Below are positions 17,255-26,871 of a DNA stretch of 64,000 nucleotides, piece by piece. Where the stretch lies: NCBI RefSeq assembly GCF_022967985.1, contig NZ_JALJVC010000001.1, forward strand, positions 186,001 through 250,000, read 5' to 3'. The stretch is from Acinetobacter lwoffii. Its GTDB lineage: Bacteria > Pseudomonadota > Gammaproteobacteria > Pseudomonadales > Moraxellaceae. Both the position numbers and the translations under genes were made by a program. Under the pieces are notes generated by a model that was not told the origin of the DNA, made no database searches, and saw only the letters and a list, made by a program, of their open reading frames with translations. Position 1 is the stretch's first letter. Every line of letters starts with the position of its first letter.

Positions 17255-20200
17255 TACGACTTATACTCCTGATTTTGTTGTTTTGGTTTGTATTTAAAGA
17301 CACTTCGAATCCACACGTAGAATACCGGGATAAAGAAGATACCTAACAAGGTCGAGCTGATCACGCCGCCAAGTACACCATAACCGACTGAGTGCTGGCT
17401 ACCTGCACCCGCACCTGAAGCCAGAGCAAGCGGTAATACACCAAAACCAAAGGCCAATGTGGTCATGATAATTGGACGTAAACGCATTTTTGCCGCATGC
17501 AAGGTCGCTTCAAATAACTCTTCACCTTGTTCCTGCAATTCTTTCGCAAACTCGACAATCAAGATCGCGTTTTTCGCAGAAAGACCAATTACGGCAATAA
17601 TCGCCACCTGGAAGTAAATGTTATTCGACAGGTTCGGGTTTTGCAGCAGCACCATTCCACCAAAGGTGAGTAATAATGCACCCACAATACCCAATGGCAC
17701 CACCAGTAGAACCGAGAACGGAATCGACCAGCTTTCATACAGGGCTGCCAGACACAGGAACACGATCAACAGTGAAAGCGCGTACAAGAATGGTGCTTGT
17801 GCGCCAGACTCACGTTCTTCCAGAGACAGACCAGTCCATTCATAGTCGAAACCTTGCAAGCCCATTTCTGGTAATTTCGCCACGATTTCTTCCATGGCCA
17901 CCATTGCATCGCCCGAGCTGATACCCGGAGCAGGTGTACCCTGAATGTTCATGGACGATACGCCGTTATAACGCTCAAGACGTGGTGAACCGTAGGTCCA
18001 TTCGCCTGTGGCAAACGCCGAGAATGGCACCATTTCACCGCGGTTATTACGCACATACCATTGGTCCAGATCTTCCGGCATCATCCGCGAGCCAGCTTCA
18101 CCCTGAACATAGACTTTCTTGACACGACCGCGATCAATGAAGTCATTGATATACGAACCGCCCCAAGCAATACCCATGGTGCTGTTAATTTCAGCAACAC
18201 TCACGCCCAATGCACCGGCTTGTGCATGATCGACAATGACACGGTACTGTGGAGTATCTTCCTGACCATTCGGACGCACACCAGCCAGACGCGAGTCTTG
18301 TGCTGCTAGACCGAGAATCGTATTACGTGCTGCAAGGAGCTGGTCATGACTTTGACCACTTGCAGCTTTGAGCTGTAAGTTAAAGCCAGCCGACACACCC
18401 AGTTCAGGCATTGCAGGTAATTGCAGTGGCATAATGTAAGACGCATCTTTGACAATCATGTTTAGCGCCATACCACGTTGAATAATGGCACCGACTTGAG
18501 ATTCCGGACTGTGACGCTCTGACCAGTCTTTCAGTTTAATAAATGCCAGACCTGCGTTTTGTCCAACACCCGTGAAGGAGAAACCTGCCACACTAAAGAC
18601 AGACTCGACATGCTCTTTCTCGTTTTCCAAGAAATAGTTGGTCATAGTGCTGACCACTTTGTCGGTACGTTCCAAAGTTGCATTTGGCGGTAACTGAACC
18701 AGCGTCATGACCACGCCCTGGTCTTCATCCGGTAGGAACGAAGAAGGCAGTTTCTGGAACAACAGCACAATAATACCCAGTACCACGGCATACACCACAC
18801 CAGAGAAAATCTTGCTGTGGGTCATGCGGTTGACGCCGCCCTGATATTTCACAGAGACCTTGTCAAAACTGCTATTAAACCAACGGAAGAAACGCGCAAA
18901 AATACCATTACTTTCTGGCTTGTTCGGATCATGCTGTTTCAGCAGAGTCGCACACAGGGCAGGGGTAAAGGTTAAGGCAACCACCAGTGACAAGACCATC
19001 GCTGTGACCAGCGTAATCGAGAACTGGCGATAAATGACCCCGGTGGTTCCACCGAAGAAAGCCATTGGAACGAATACTGCCGACAGCACCGAGGTAATAC
19101 CAATCAATGCGCCAGAAATCTGTTTCATCGATTTTTCAGTTGCAGCAACCGGATCCAGATGTTCTTCCACCATGACCCGTTCGACGTTCTCGACTACAAC
19201 AATCGCGTCATCGACCAGAAGACCAATCGCCAATACCATGGCAAACATGGTCAGGGTATTAATCGAGAAACCAAAGATGTTAATGACGGCAAATGTACCC
19301 AATACTACGACTGGAACCGCCATGGTTGGAATGATGGTGGCACGCCAGTTCTGCAGAAACAGGAACATTACCAGGAACACCAGAATAATCGCTTCGATCA
19401 GGGTTTTAACCACACTCTTAATCGACAGTTCAATAAATGGTGTTGTATCAAACGCCAGTTGATCGACCATGCCTTGCGGATAGTTCGGACGTAACTGTTT
19501 TAAACGCTCTTCAACCGCTTGTGCGGTATCCAGGGCATTGGCGCCAGTCGCAAGTTTAATTGCTACACCACCAGCTGGTTTGCCATTAAATTTAGAATCG
19601 AACTGATAGTTGTCTGCACCAAGTTCAACTCGAGCAACATCACCTAAACGAACCTGCGCACCTGAAGTGGCATTTTTCAGGAAGATATTGCTGAACTGTT
19701 CCGGCGTTTGTAACAGACTTTGAGCCGTTACCGTCGCATTTAACACTTGTCCTTGAACTGCAGGCGCACCACCCAACTGACCTACCGCAACCTGTGCATT
19801 CTGGGTACGGATTGCAGTAGCAATATCACTTGGCGTTACTTGCAGGCTGGCCATCTTGGCTGGATCCAGCCAGATACGCATCGCATAAGAACCACCAAAG
19901 ACCTGAACTTCACCGACCCCGGCCACACGGCTTAAAGGCTCAGCAATATTCGAGTTAACATAGTCTTTGATGTCATCTGCGGTCAGGCTGCTATCAGGCG
20001 AATAGAATGCCAAAACTTGCAGGAAGCTGGCACCCGATTTGGTCACCCGCACACCCTGACGCTGTACATCTTCAGGCAGCAGGGCAGTCGCAGACTGTAA
20101 TTTGTTTTGAACCTGAACCTGTGCGATATCAGGATCGACACCCTGGTCAAAATTCAAGGAAATAGACGAAGAGCCGTTACCCGCACTGTTAGACGAGATA

Positions 20201-20430
20201 TAGCGCAAGCCATCCATACCGTTCATCTGCTGCTCGATGATCTGGGTCACTGTATTTTCAACAGTTTCAGCAGATGCACCCGGATAAGTCGCAGAAATCG
20301 TCACGGTCGGTGGCGCGATGGTTGGATATTGTGCAATCGGCATTTTGCTGATGGTTAAAATACCCGCCAGCATAATCACCAATGCAATCACCCAAGCGAA
20401 AATCGGGCGATGAATAAAGAATTGAGCCAT
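17254..20430 (-). CDS. adeJ: AdeJ-type RND multidrug efflux transporter
   Basis: At 1058 residues this is a full-length hydrophobe/amphiphile RND pump. It has the N-terminal [20 protein letters not shown] helix, two large periplasmic loops, the proton-relay [17 protein letters not shown] in the fourth membrane segment, and the signature [17 protein letters not shown]. It is the inner-membrane, proton-driven pump of the AdeIJK complex, which exports beta-lactams, tetracyclines, chloramphenicol, fluoroquinolones and other amphiphiles in Acinetobacter. It sits 13 bp after adeI and overlaps adeK by one base. The reading frame is intact with no missing key residue seen. Confidence 0.95.
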   Translation of the reverse strand: MAQFFIHRPIFAWVIALVIMLAGILTISKMPIAQYPTIAPPTVTISATYPGASAETVENTVTQIIEQQMNGMDGLRYISSNSAGNGSSSISLNFDQGVDPDIAQVQVQNKLQSATALLPEDVQRQGVRVTKSGASFLQVLAFYSPDSSLTADDIKDYVNSNIAEPLSRVAGVGEVQVFGGSYAMRIWLDPAKMASLQVTPSDIATAIRTQNAQVAVGQLGGAPAVQGQVLNATVTAQSLLQTPEQFSNIFLKNATSGAQVRLGDVARVELGADNYQFDSKFNGKPAGGVAIKLATGANALDTAQAVEERLKQLRPNYPQGMVDQLAFDTTPFIELSIKSVVKTLIEAIILVFLVMFLFLQNWRATIIPTMAVPVVVLGTFAVINIFGFSINTLTMFAMVLAIGLLVDDAIVVVENVERVMVEEHLDPVAATEKSMKQISGALIGITSVLSAVFVPMAFFGGTTGVIYRQFSITLVTAMVLSLVVALTFTPALCATLLKQHDPNKPESNGIFARFFRWFNSSFDKVSVKYQGGVNRMTHSKIFSGVVYAVVLGIIVLLFQKLPSSFLPDEDQGVVMTLVQLPPNATLERTDKVVSTMTNYFLENEKEHVESVFSVAGFSFTGVGQNAGLAFIKLKDWSERHSPESQVGAIIQRGMALNMIVKDASYIMPLQLPAMPELGVSAGFNLQLKAASGQSHDQLLAARNTILGLAAQDSRLAGVRPNGQEDTPQYRVIVDHAQAGALGVSVAEINSTMGIAWGGSYINDFIDRGRVKKVYVQGEAGSRMMPEDLDQWYVRNNRGEMVPFSAFATGEWTYGSPRLERYNGVSSMNIQGTPAPGISSGDAMVAMEEIVAKLPEMGLQGFDYEWTGLSLEERESGAQAPFLYALSLLIVFLCLAALYESWSIPFSVLLVVPLGIVGALLLTFGGMVLLQNPNLSNNIYFQVAIIAVIGLSAKNAILIVEFAKELQEQGEELFEATLHAAKMRLRPIIMTTLAFGFGVLPLALASGAGAGSQHSVGYGVLGGVISSTLLGIFFIPVFYVWIRSVFKYKPKQQNQEYKS

Positions 20431-20443
20431 GAACCATTACTCC

Positions 20444-21706
20444 TTATGCATTTGCAGCAGGTTTTTGTTCAGGTTTCTCTTTAGCATCATCTGCCTTTTT
20501 CTCGCTCGTTGCAGGCTGTTGCGGTGCAGCACCTTGTGGCGCAGCAGCTTGAGGTTGATAAGGTTTTGGTACAACTTGCTGTTCAGGTTTTACTTTCGCA
20601 ATACCATCTACAATTACTTTATCGCCTGGATTCAGACCTTCAGTCACAATCCAGTTGCTGCCTTGAGAACCAACGGTAGTCACTGGACGTGGCGTCACTT
20701 TATTGTCAGCACCGACCAGCATCGCCATTGCCTGACCTGTTGGGGTACGAGTCAAAGCTGCTTGCGGAATCAGGAAAGCATTCGGTACTTCACCCTGTAC
20801 GATTTGCGCAGTGGCAAACATACCTGGAAGAAGCAGATGATTTTTGTTCGGGAATACCGCACGTAAAGTCACGGTACCTGTTTCCGGGTTCACGCTAGCA
20901 TCAGAGAATGCAAGACGGCCTTCAACCGGGTAGATACTGCCATCTTCAAGCTTTAACTTGACTTTGGTATTGTTAGAGCTGTTCAAGCTGCCTTGATTAA
21001 GCTGTTGACGTAAACGTAAAAGCTCGGCACTTGACTGGTTGATATCTACATAGATGGGATCTAGACGCTGAATCGTTACCAATGGCTCTGGCTGATTCGC
21101 TGTTACCAAAGCACCCGCCGTCACAGACGAACGGTTGGTCTGGCCTGAAATCGGCGCGCGTACAGTCGAATAGCCCAAGTTGATTTCTGCATTACGCAAA
21201 GTTGCGCGATTGGCATTCAAATCAGCTTCAGCCAGTTTGACCTGTGCCGCGATGTCATCATATTCCTGTTTGGAAATGGCATTGGTACCGACCAGTTGAC
21301 GGTAACGGCCTTCCTTCACACGCAATACGCCCAGATTGGCTTCAGCACGGGCAATCGCTGCACGGGCATTGTCTACTGTAGTGCGGTTGGTGCTTGAATC
21401 GATTTCATATAAGGCCTGACCTTCACGCACATAGCTGCCTTCCGTGAACAAGCGTTTAAGCACCACGCCACTGGCTTGTGGACGTACGTCTGAAATTTCA
21501 AATGCTGTTGTACGACCTGAGAGCTCTACAGACTGCTCTACACTTTGCGGTTGTGCAACAAGAACACCGACTTCAGTCGGTGGCATTTGTTGTTGAGCAC
21601 CAGCTTGCTGGCCCTCTTTAGGATCTTTGCTACAACCAACAAGTGCAAGACTTGTTGCCAATGCGCAAGCAGTCAGGGCAGGTGCCCAAAGCTTTGCAGA
21701 CATCAT
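20444..21706 (-). CDS. adeI: AdeI-type periplasmic membrane fusion protein
   Basis: The 420-residue product has a lipoprotein signal ending ATSLALVGC (Cys near residue 25), then the hairpin, lipoyl and beta-barrel domains of RND adaptor proteins. Landmarks are GRTTAFEISDVRPQASGVV, EGQALYEIDSS, YSTVRAPISGQTNRSSVTAG and LLPGMFATAQI. The C-terminal tail is Pro/Ala/Gln-rich and probably disordered. It bridges AdeJ and AdeK across the periplasm. GGTGGA lies before the first of two ATG codons. The gene begins 36 bp after the PAP2 stop, so the four genes PAP2-adeIJK are probably read as one unit. Confidence 0.93.
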   Translation of the reverse strand: MMSAKLWAPALTACALATSLALVGCSKDPKEGQQAGAQQQMPPTEVGVLVAQPQSVEQSVELSGRTTAFEISDVRPQASGVVLKRLFTEGSYVREGQALYEIDSSTNRTTVDNARAAIARAEANLGVLRVKEGRYRQLVGTNAISKQEYDDIAAQVKLAEADLNANRATLRNAEINLGYSTVRAPISGQTNRSSVTAGALVTANQPEPLVTIQRLDPIYVDINQSSAELLRLRQQLNQGSLNSSNNTKVKLKLEDGSIYPVEGRLAFSDASVNPETGTVTLRAVFPNKNHLLLPGMFATAQIVQGEVPNAFLIPQAALTRTPTGQAMAMLVGADNKVTPRPVTTVGSQGSNWIVTEGLNPGDKVIVDGIAKVKPEQQVVPKPYQPQAAAPQGAAPQQPATSEKKADDAKEKPEQKPAANA

Positions 21707-21720
21707 TATTCCACCTCTAA

Positions 21721-21736
21721 TTAGATTTATATCTAA
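21721..21736. promoter_or_regulatory. Inverted repeat in the PAP2-adeI gap
   Basis: TTAGAT-ttat-ATCTAA lies in the 36-bp gap between the PAP2 stop and the adeI start. It may be a local operator or an RNA processing hairpin. It is AT-rich and short, so chance is possible. Confidence 0.3.
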
Positions 21737-21742
21737 ATTTTC

Positions 21743-22345
21743 TTATTTGTGAGCCGCGCAATATCTGATCCAGACCATATACCACAACGAAATCCAAATA
21801 AAACTGATACTCCAGCCGGATATGACATCTGAAGGAAAATGTACGCCCAGATAAACTCTTGAGATCCCCATCATCAGCATCCATACCACTGCACCGATCA
21901 CGATGAGGGTATAACGGGAATGTTGCCGATGGATGTAAATTGCCAAACAAGCCAGACAAGCCGCATATAGACTATGGGCACTTGGAAAGGAACTTCCAAA
22001 GCTTTCAACCAGATGCAAGGATTCTGGTGGTCGGGGTCGGGCAATTGCAAATTTCAACAGCCAAGCTAGGAGAATTCCTCCGATAATTCCGATACATATA
22101 AAAATTGCGTTTGTATACTTTTTATACCACAGCAATGCAATACACCATAGTGTGGATAAAAATAATACAAATGGCATGCCACCTATTAGGGATAAGGACT
22201 GAGTAATTTGATTCCAAAACTCGGTGCGATACAGACTCATCCATTCCACAGCCTGCAAGTCGAGCTTGCTTAAAGCGGGAATATTCAGGATGAACACACT
22301 GAAAATTAAAAATAAAATACCGACAAAAAGTAACAAGTAATGCAT
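21743..22345 (-). CDS. PAP2 family membrane phosphatase
   Basis: The 200-residue membrane protein carries all three PAP2 motifs: KFAIARPRP (K-x6-RP), SFPSAHS (variant PSGH), and SRVYLGVHFPSD (SR-x5-H-x3-D). About five or six membrane helices surround them. Such enzymes dephosphorylate lipid phosphates such as undecaprenyl pyrophosphate or phosphatidate at the inner membrane. The start is set at the ATG at 22345. A longer frame back to 22429 would run through the promoter and operator described at 22400-22429. It is the first gene of the probable PAP2-adeIJK transcription unit. Confidence 0.85.
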   Translation of the reverse strand: MHYLLLFVGILFLIFSVFILNIPALSKLDLQAVEWMSLYRTEFWNQITQSLSLIGGMPFVLFLSTLWCIALLWYKKYTNAIFICIGIIGGILLAWLLKFAIARPRPPESLHLVESFGSSFPSAHSLYAACLACLAIYIHRQHSRYTLIVIGAVVWMLMMGISRVYLGVHFPSDVISGWSISFIWISLWYMVWIRYCAAHK

Positions 22346-22399
22346 GCCAAAAATCCTTGTCCTTTTAACCGTTCGCAGATCGGCCAATTGTCTGAAGCA

Positions 22400-22429
22400 A
22401 AGTGTACTTGTCAGTACACTTTTTTTCAA
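22400..22429 (-). promoter_or_regulatory. Sigma70 promoter overlapped by a 22-bp inverted repeat, upstream of PAP2-adeIJK
   Basis: On the minus strand TTGAAA (22429-22424) and TACACT (22406-22401) are separated by exactly 17 bases. The inverted repeat AAGTGTACT-tgtc-AGTACACTT (22400-22421, plus-strand reading) fills most of the spacer and the -10 box, which is the classic position for a repressor. The known AdeIJK repressor in Acinetobacter is the TetR protein AdeN, encoded elsewhere. That this repeat is its site is an inference from position and symmetry, not from a known consensus. Confidence 0.7.
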
Positions 22430-22443
22430 GTGTGCGTATTTTA

Positions 22444-22524
22444 TGCGAATTCCATTTTTTTCGTAAGGAATGCGAATTCCATTTTTTTCGTAAGGAATGC
22501 GAATTCCATTTTTTTCGTAAGGAA
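22444..22524. repeat. Three exact tandem copies of a 27-bp unit
   Basis: Copies occupy 22444-22470, 22471-22497 and 22498-22524 and are identical. Each unit contains TGCGAATTCC, a seven-base T-run and CGTAAGGAA. There are no spacers, so this is a direct tandem array, not a CRISPR. It lies between the end of the recombinase-like gene (22552) and the -35 box of the PAP2-adeIJK promoter (22429). On the minus strand each copy places an A-run upstream of that promoter. Confidence 0.95.
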
Positions 22525-22551
22525 TTTGTTGCTAAATATACTGTAATTATC

Positions 22552-24600
22552 TCAGTTTTGGGTTTTTGTCGATGTATGATTTTCGTCAATTTCAATGCTT
22601 TGCTTGGGTGGCCAGAAGAAATCACTAGGTCGAGTCAGGAAGTGAGTCATGACCAGTTTTGCCAAAGGTTTCCACTGTTCAAAACGCACCCGGCGCGCGC
22701 GTAAGGCTACAATAATTGTCAGAGTGAAACTGACAAACAAGTTGGTCAGGCCAATGAGTAACACACCCAGAAAAGACACCACGATCAAGCCGATATCAGG
22801 GCCATTGATGGTAATCAGGCCCTGAATAAAGTTGGCAGAGGCAAAAGCGATATGGCGAATATCCAACGGTAGACCGAGAATAAAACCAATGGTGCCCATA
22901 CTGCCGAGCATGATCCCGAAAATAAAATTACCCGCCAATGCACCCAGATTACGTTCGATATAGTCAGCAAAACGGTAAAGACGCTCTTGCCCCATCAGCT
23001 GCGATAAACGCACATGGGCTTTCAGGCGCGGGCCGACCTTGCGATAAACGGCCATATTGTCAAAATAACCGGCCAATAATCCGGACAGGAACAAACATAC
23101 TCCGGCAATTGCTGCATGCGGAATTGCCAACGAAGTAAAAGGATTCAGGTCATGCAAGGTTTTGGCCGCCTTGGCATGATTCATTAAAGGTTCATGCAGC
23201 GCAAAATCCCACAACAAGGTAATCAATGCTGCTACAGGAATCGCAATCGAAATATTGCCCAAAATGGCGACAAACTGGGTGCGGATGATATTTACAATCA
23301 GCGCGGCCAGCTCGGCAATTTGAGCCATTTTCGAGCCTTTACGCTGCTGTACAGTAGCCGCCAGTGCGGCAGCAGTCATCGCCGGTTGTTTGGTCGCCAC
23401 GGTAAAATGCAGCACATGAATCAGCATAAAGCCCAGCGAATAGTTCATGCTATAGCTAAAGGCCTGCATCAAAGGGGCCATGGTGAGGCGTGTCATCAGA
23501 ACTTTTAAGGTGGCCATTGTCGCGATGATGGCACCAGCACCTGCAGCCGATTTGTACATGGCCAGAAAGCCTTGCTTGTCGGTACTTACATAATGTTCAC
23601 CGGTCTTGCTGGCATTTTCAGTCACTTGTAAAGCCAAAAGTTCACTATTGGTGGCCAGCAGGGCCCGCACACTGCGTTCACTATAAATTGCTTCAGTAAT
23701 GTCCGCCATAAACAGGCCAATGGATTGATAACGCAGATCATCGTCATCCATGACCATATTCAGCAGAATTTCGACCCGTTCCAGACACTGTTCCAGCAGT
23801 GCCAGCATATAGGTCAGGCTGACACTGACACCAGTCCGCTTGGTAGAACGGCGAATCTTGGCCACGACATCATGACATTGTTCCAGCATCACCAGCGCTT
23901 GCGACGCATCGGGGGGCGTGATCGAATCGACTAGAGTGACTGTGTTATAGCGTTTTTTATATTCCTGAATAAACTCGTTAATCTCACGATTCTGTACCAG
24001 AAAAGGAGATTCATATTCCATCAGTTCAGGCTGGGCATTAATAAATTCAGGGTGCAGACCAATACCACTGATCCGGTAAGACAAAATAGTCAGTGCCTTG
24101 ATTAGCTGGTCTTTGATTCGGGTTTTTTCAGGCTGATTGGAATGTCCCTGATTCAGGACTGCAAATAAACGTTGCCAGTCATCTTCATCAAAATAATCCA
24201 GCCAGTATTTATCGGTACGCTGATAAAAAACCTTGCGAAATAATTCCTGGAGTTGTTGATGGTCAGGAATCAGCGGCAAGACATGTGCACCAAGGCGCTG
24301 GTTTAGCTGGTTCCAGAATCCATCCAGAGATAAAATGCCGGTATCGGAAAAGAGGCCGGTCTGTTTATAGCGATTAATGATCCGCAGAGTAAAGGTTTGA
24401 AGCGTGGCAACCGCATTCGGGGTGAGTAATAAAGCCCGAATAAATGCACTGAATTTCGCTTCGATCTCTTCGGTATTTCTGCTGTCTTCAGGTCTGATTC
24501 TTTCAACCAGTTCAATCAGAAGATTTTCATCCAGCACCGCCCGAGGTTGTTCAAGCTGGTGCTGCATGTTTTGGAAAAGATCTAGAAAATTGATATGCAT
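22552..24600 (-). CDS. Gcr-type 'site-specific recombinase' membrane protein
   Basis: The 682-residue product belongs to the family annotated as site-specific recombinase (Gcr of Neisseria). It has a soluble helical N-terminal half, including TKRTGVSVSLTYMLALLEQCLERVEILL, and at least six hydrophobic helices from about residue 350 onward, with ISIAIPVAALITLLWDFALH and FLSGLLAGYFDN. No recombinase catalytic motif (Ser or Tyr type) is visible, and the membrane helices argue that the name is historical. It starts 15 bp after the ispB stop and is probably co-transcribed. It gives no sign of being part of a mobile element. Confidence 0.8.
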   Translation of the reverse strand: MHINFLDLFQNMQHQLEQPRAVLDENLLIELVERIRPEDSRNTEEIEAKFSAFIRALLLTPNAVATLQTFTLRIINRYKQTGLFSDTGILSLDGFWNQLNQRLGAHVLPLIPDHQQLQELFRKVFYQRTDKYWLDYFDEDDWQRLFAVLNQGHSNQPEKTRIKDQLIKALTILSYRISGIGLHPEFINAQPELMEYESPFLVQNREINEFIQEYKKRYNTVTLVDSITPPDASQALVMLEQCHDVVAKIRRSTKRTGVSVSLTYMLALLEQCLERVEILLNMVMDDDDLRYQSIGLFMADITEAIYSERSVRALLATNSELLALQVTENASKTGEHYVSTDKQGFLAMYKSAAGAGAIIATMATLKVLMTRLTMAPLMQAFSYSMNYSLGFMLIHVLHFTVATKQPAMTAAALAATVQQRKGSKMAQIAELAALIVNIIRTQFVAILGNISIAIPVAALITLLWDFALHEPLMNHAKAAKTLHDLNPFTSLAIPHAAIAGVCLFLSGLLAGYFDNMAVYRKVGPRLKAHVRLSQLMGQERLYRFADYIERNLGALAGNFIFGIMLGSMGTIGFILGLPLDIRHIAFASANFIQGLITINGPDIGLIVVSFLGVLLIGLTNLFVSFTLTIIVALRARRVRFEQWKPLAKLVMTHFLTRPSDFFWPPKQSIEIDENHTSTKTQN

Positions 24601-24615
24601 AGGCGAGTTTAAAAG

Positions 24616-25593
24616 TTACTGAATTCGGTGTAGGGCCAGTTTGGCCAGATTAATCAGGGCCTGACGATATTCGGAGTCAGGTAATGCCTGCAAGGCATCA
24701 ATTGCAATTTCAGTTTCTTCAGTGGCACGTTGACGGCAATAATCCAGCGCACCAGATTCATTGACAATTTGAATGACCTGTTCCAGATGTTCCGTACCGC
24801 CAGTCGCAATACTGCGACGGATGATTTCATGTTGCTCACCGGTGGTGTTTTTCAGTGCCGCAATCAATGGCAGGGTAGGCTTGCCTTCCATGAGATCATC
24901 ACCGATATTTTTGCCGAGCGTGTCCGCGTCGGAGGTGTAATCTAAAATGTCATCAATAATCTGGAAAGCATTGCCGAAATGTCCGGCAAAGGTTTTTAAA
25001 GGCTGACGGAATTCGTTTTTGTCCGACAAAATGGCAGCACCTTCTGTTGCCAGTTCAAACAGGCGCGAGGTCTTGCCATGAATAATATTCAAATAAGTCG
25101 CTTCAGTGGTTTCCGGCTGATGCTGGGATTGTAGTTGCAGCACTTCACCTTCAGCAATTTCACAGGTACCGGTCGAAAAATCTTTGAGCAACACCATGTT
25201 GTTCAGATCGACCAGCAAATCAAAAGCACGTGAAATCAGAAAGTCACCCACCAAAACCGCAGTCTGGTTATTCCAGGTAGCATTGGCCGTCGGGCGGCCG
25301 CGACGCAGACCGGATTCATCTACCACATCATCATGCACCAGTGTTGCGGTATGCAGCATTTCAATAATTGCAGCCAGTTTACGGTGCGGTTCTAAATTTT
25401 CAGCACCACACGCCTTGGCGGCCAAAAGACACATAATCGGGCGCATACGTTTGCCACCCGCTTCCACTACGTGTTTGCTGACGGCCATCACTAATGCAAC
25501 TTTTGAGGTAATTCCTTCATTAATGAATGTGTCCATCGCAGCAAAGTCGTTAGCAACAGGAGCGAGAATGTCTTGCTTAAAGTCGATGGTCAT
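24616..25593 (-). CDS. ispB: Octaprenyl diphosphate synthase (polyprenyl synthetase)
   Basis: The 325-residue trans-prenyltransferase has both aspartate-rich sites: LVHDDVVDESGLRRGRPTAN and FQIIDDILDYTSD. It elongates farnesyl diphosphate with isopentenyl units to make the ubiquinone side chain. The ATG at 25593 is preferred over the start at 25641 because GAGG precedes it and because the length then matches E. coli IspB. It is divergent from rplU-rpmA, as in many gammaproteobacteria, and that conserved neighbourhood supports the name. Confidence 0.92.
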   Translation of the reverse strand: MTIDFKQDILAPVANDFAAMDTFINEGITSKVALVMAVSKHVVEAGGKRMRPIMCLLAAKACGAENLEPHRKLAAIIEMLHTATLVHDDVVDESGLRRGRPTANATWNNQTAVLVGDFLISRAFDLLVDLNNMVLLKDFSTGTCEIAEGEVLQLQSQHQPETTEATYLNIIHGKTSRLFELATEGAAILSDKNEFRQPLKTFAGHFGNAFQIIDDILDYTSDADTLGKNIGDDLMEGKPTLPLIAALKNTTGEQHEIIRRSIATGGTEHLEQVIQIVNESGALDYCRQRATEETEIAIDALQALPDSEYRQALINLAKLALHRIQ

Positions 25594-26039
25594 GTGAAAG
25601 AAAACCTCTAGTCTGGTAAATCGCTGGGCGTAGTTTAACAATTTATAACATGAGTGAAACCTAAGAAATGCATAAACTCCACTAAAAATCAGCTTTTTAT
25701 AGATCTTATGTAGATTCGATCCATATTTCGAGCCATAAAAATCAGGAAAGGTCAGGGGGCGTGGCCCTATTCTTCAGGCTGAGTATATTAATCAAACTAG
25801 CCGGATTTCTGCTGTATTATTTTGTTGCTGAATATATCTTGAGTATTTGATTTGATAGAAATTATTTAATAGTTAAATAATTAGCGCATCCTGCTCATTA
25901 TTATTTCAGTAAAATGGCTTGTTGTTTTTTTGAATATCCCTTAAAATCCTCGCCCTTAGATATCCCCCCAGTGGCGTACGTCTTAAGTTCGATATATTCC
26001 TTTATCGGCACGACGACACGGGCTTGTTTGGAGTACATT
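25594..26039. other. Intergenic control region between ispB and rplU
   Basis: 446 bp of AT-rich DNA between divergent operons. The right part contains the rplU promoter described separately and an untranslated leader of roughly 85 bases before the rplU ATG. The ispB promoter must lie in the left part but no clear hexamer pair was identified. No gene was seen. Confidence 0.5.
25919..25947 (+). promoter_or_regulatory. Putative sigma70 promoter of rplU-rpmA
   Basis: TTGTTG (25919-25924), 17 bases, then TAAAAT (25942-25947). It would start transcription near 25954 and give a leader of about 86 bases before rplU. Confidence 0.5.
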
Positions 26040-26351
26040 ATGTACGCAGTAATCCAAAGCGGTGGTAAACAGCACCGTGTAGTTGAGGGTGAAACCCTTA
26101 AAGTAGAATTATTGAAAGCTGAAACTGGCGCGACTATTACGTTTGATGACGTATTGATGCTTGTTAACGGTGAAAGCATTCAAATCGGTGCTCCAGTTGT
26201 TGCTGGTGCTACTGTAACTGCTGAAGTAGTTAGCCATGGTCGTCACGACAAAATCCGCATCATCAAAATGCGTCGTCGTAAACACTACCGTAAACAACAA
26301 GGTCACCGTCAATGGTTCACTGAGTTGAAAATTACAGCTATTTCAGGCTAA
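26040..26351 (+). CDS. rplU: 50S ribosomal protein L21
   Basis: The 103-residue protein starts [20 protein letters not shown] and contains [16 protein letters not shown], the L21 signature near its C-terminus. It binds 23S rRNA in the large subunit. The start is the ATG at 26040; upstream in-frame codons belong to the leader. rpmA follows after 19 bp in the standard rplU-rpmA order. Confidence 0.97.
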   Translation: MYAVIQSGGKQHRVVEGETLKVELLKAETGATITFDDVLMLVNGESIQIGAPVVAGATVTAEVVSHGRHDKIRIIKMRRRKHYRKQQGHRQWFTELKITAISG

Positions 26352-26370
26352 TTACGAGGAGTAAATAGAC

Positions 26371-26625
26371 ATGGCAACTAAAAAAGCCGGTGGTTCGACT
26401 AAGAACGGTCGTGATTCGAATCCTAAGATGTTAGGTGTTAAAGTTTACGGTGGTCAAACTGTAACTGCAGGTAACATCATCGTTCGTCAACGTGGTACTG
26501 AATTCCACGCTGGTCAAAACGTTGGTATGGGTCGTGACCATACATTATTTGCTACTGCTGATGGCGTAGTAAAATTCGAAGTGAAAGGTCAATTTGGCCG
26601 TCGCTACGTATCTGTTGACGCGTAA
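26371..26625 (+). CDS. rpmA: 50S ribosomal protein L27
   Basis: The 84-residue product has the L27 pattern [19 protein letters not shown] and [19 protein letters not shown]. Its N-terminal tail reaches the peptidyl-transferase centre. The start has no Firmicutes-type cleavable prefix, as expected in proteobacteria. A terminator follows at 26639. Confidence 0.97.
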   Translation: MATKKAGGSTKNGRDSNPKMLGVKVYGGQTVTAGNIIVRQRGTEFHAGQNVGMGRDHTLFATADGVVKFEVKGQFGRRYVSVDA

Positions 26626-26638
26626 TTCGCTGAGATAG

Positions 26639-26669
26639 AAAAAAGCCCACAGTTATTGTGGGTTTTTTT
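26639..26669 (+). terminator. Terminator of rplU-rpmA
   Basis: CCCACA-gttat-TGTGGG (26646-26662) is preceded by A and followed by seven T, 14 bp after the rpmA stop. Confidence 0.85.
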
Positions 26670-26871
26670 ATGCCTGAAAATTAATAGGCAGATTAAGCGA
26701 CATTCCATAATGTAAAAATTGTCCTGAAATCTTCATAATGATGAACAAAAAAACCGGTTTCGAATTAATAACAATACAAAAGTTCTTATTTTCTATCATT
26801 TTAGCTTTTAATTTTCGTTTAAGATGAGCTATCAAATAAATTGCGATCACGCAAAATATAAAGGTGAAATT

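Noticed and set aside
22444..22524. Possible CRISPR-like array
   Set aside because: The three 27-bp units are joined directly without spacers and there are no cas genes; it is a simple tandem repeat.
22340..22546. Plus-strand frame encoding repeated NSIFFVRNA units
   Set aside because: The protein repeat only reflects the 27-bp DNA repeat; no ribosome-binding site, and it overlaps the PAP2 promoter.
22552..24600. Mobile element suggested by the name site-specific recombinase
   Set aside because: The protein is a multi-spanning membrane protein with no Ser or Tyr recombinase motif, no flanking repeats, and it sits in a stable ispB operon.
25955..26039. L21 autoregulatory RNA leader
   Set aside because: The leader is about 86 bases, but I could not see a convincing conserved stem-loop that would identify it as a ribosomal-protein leader.
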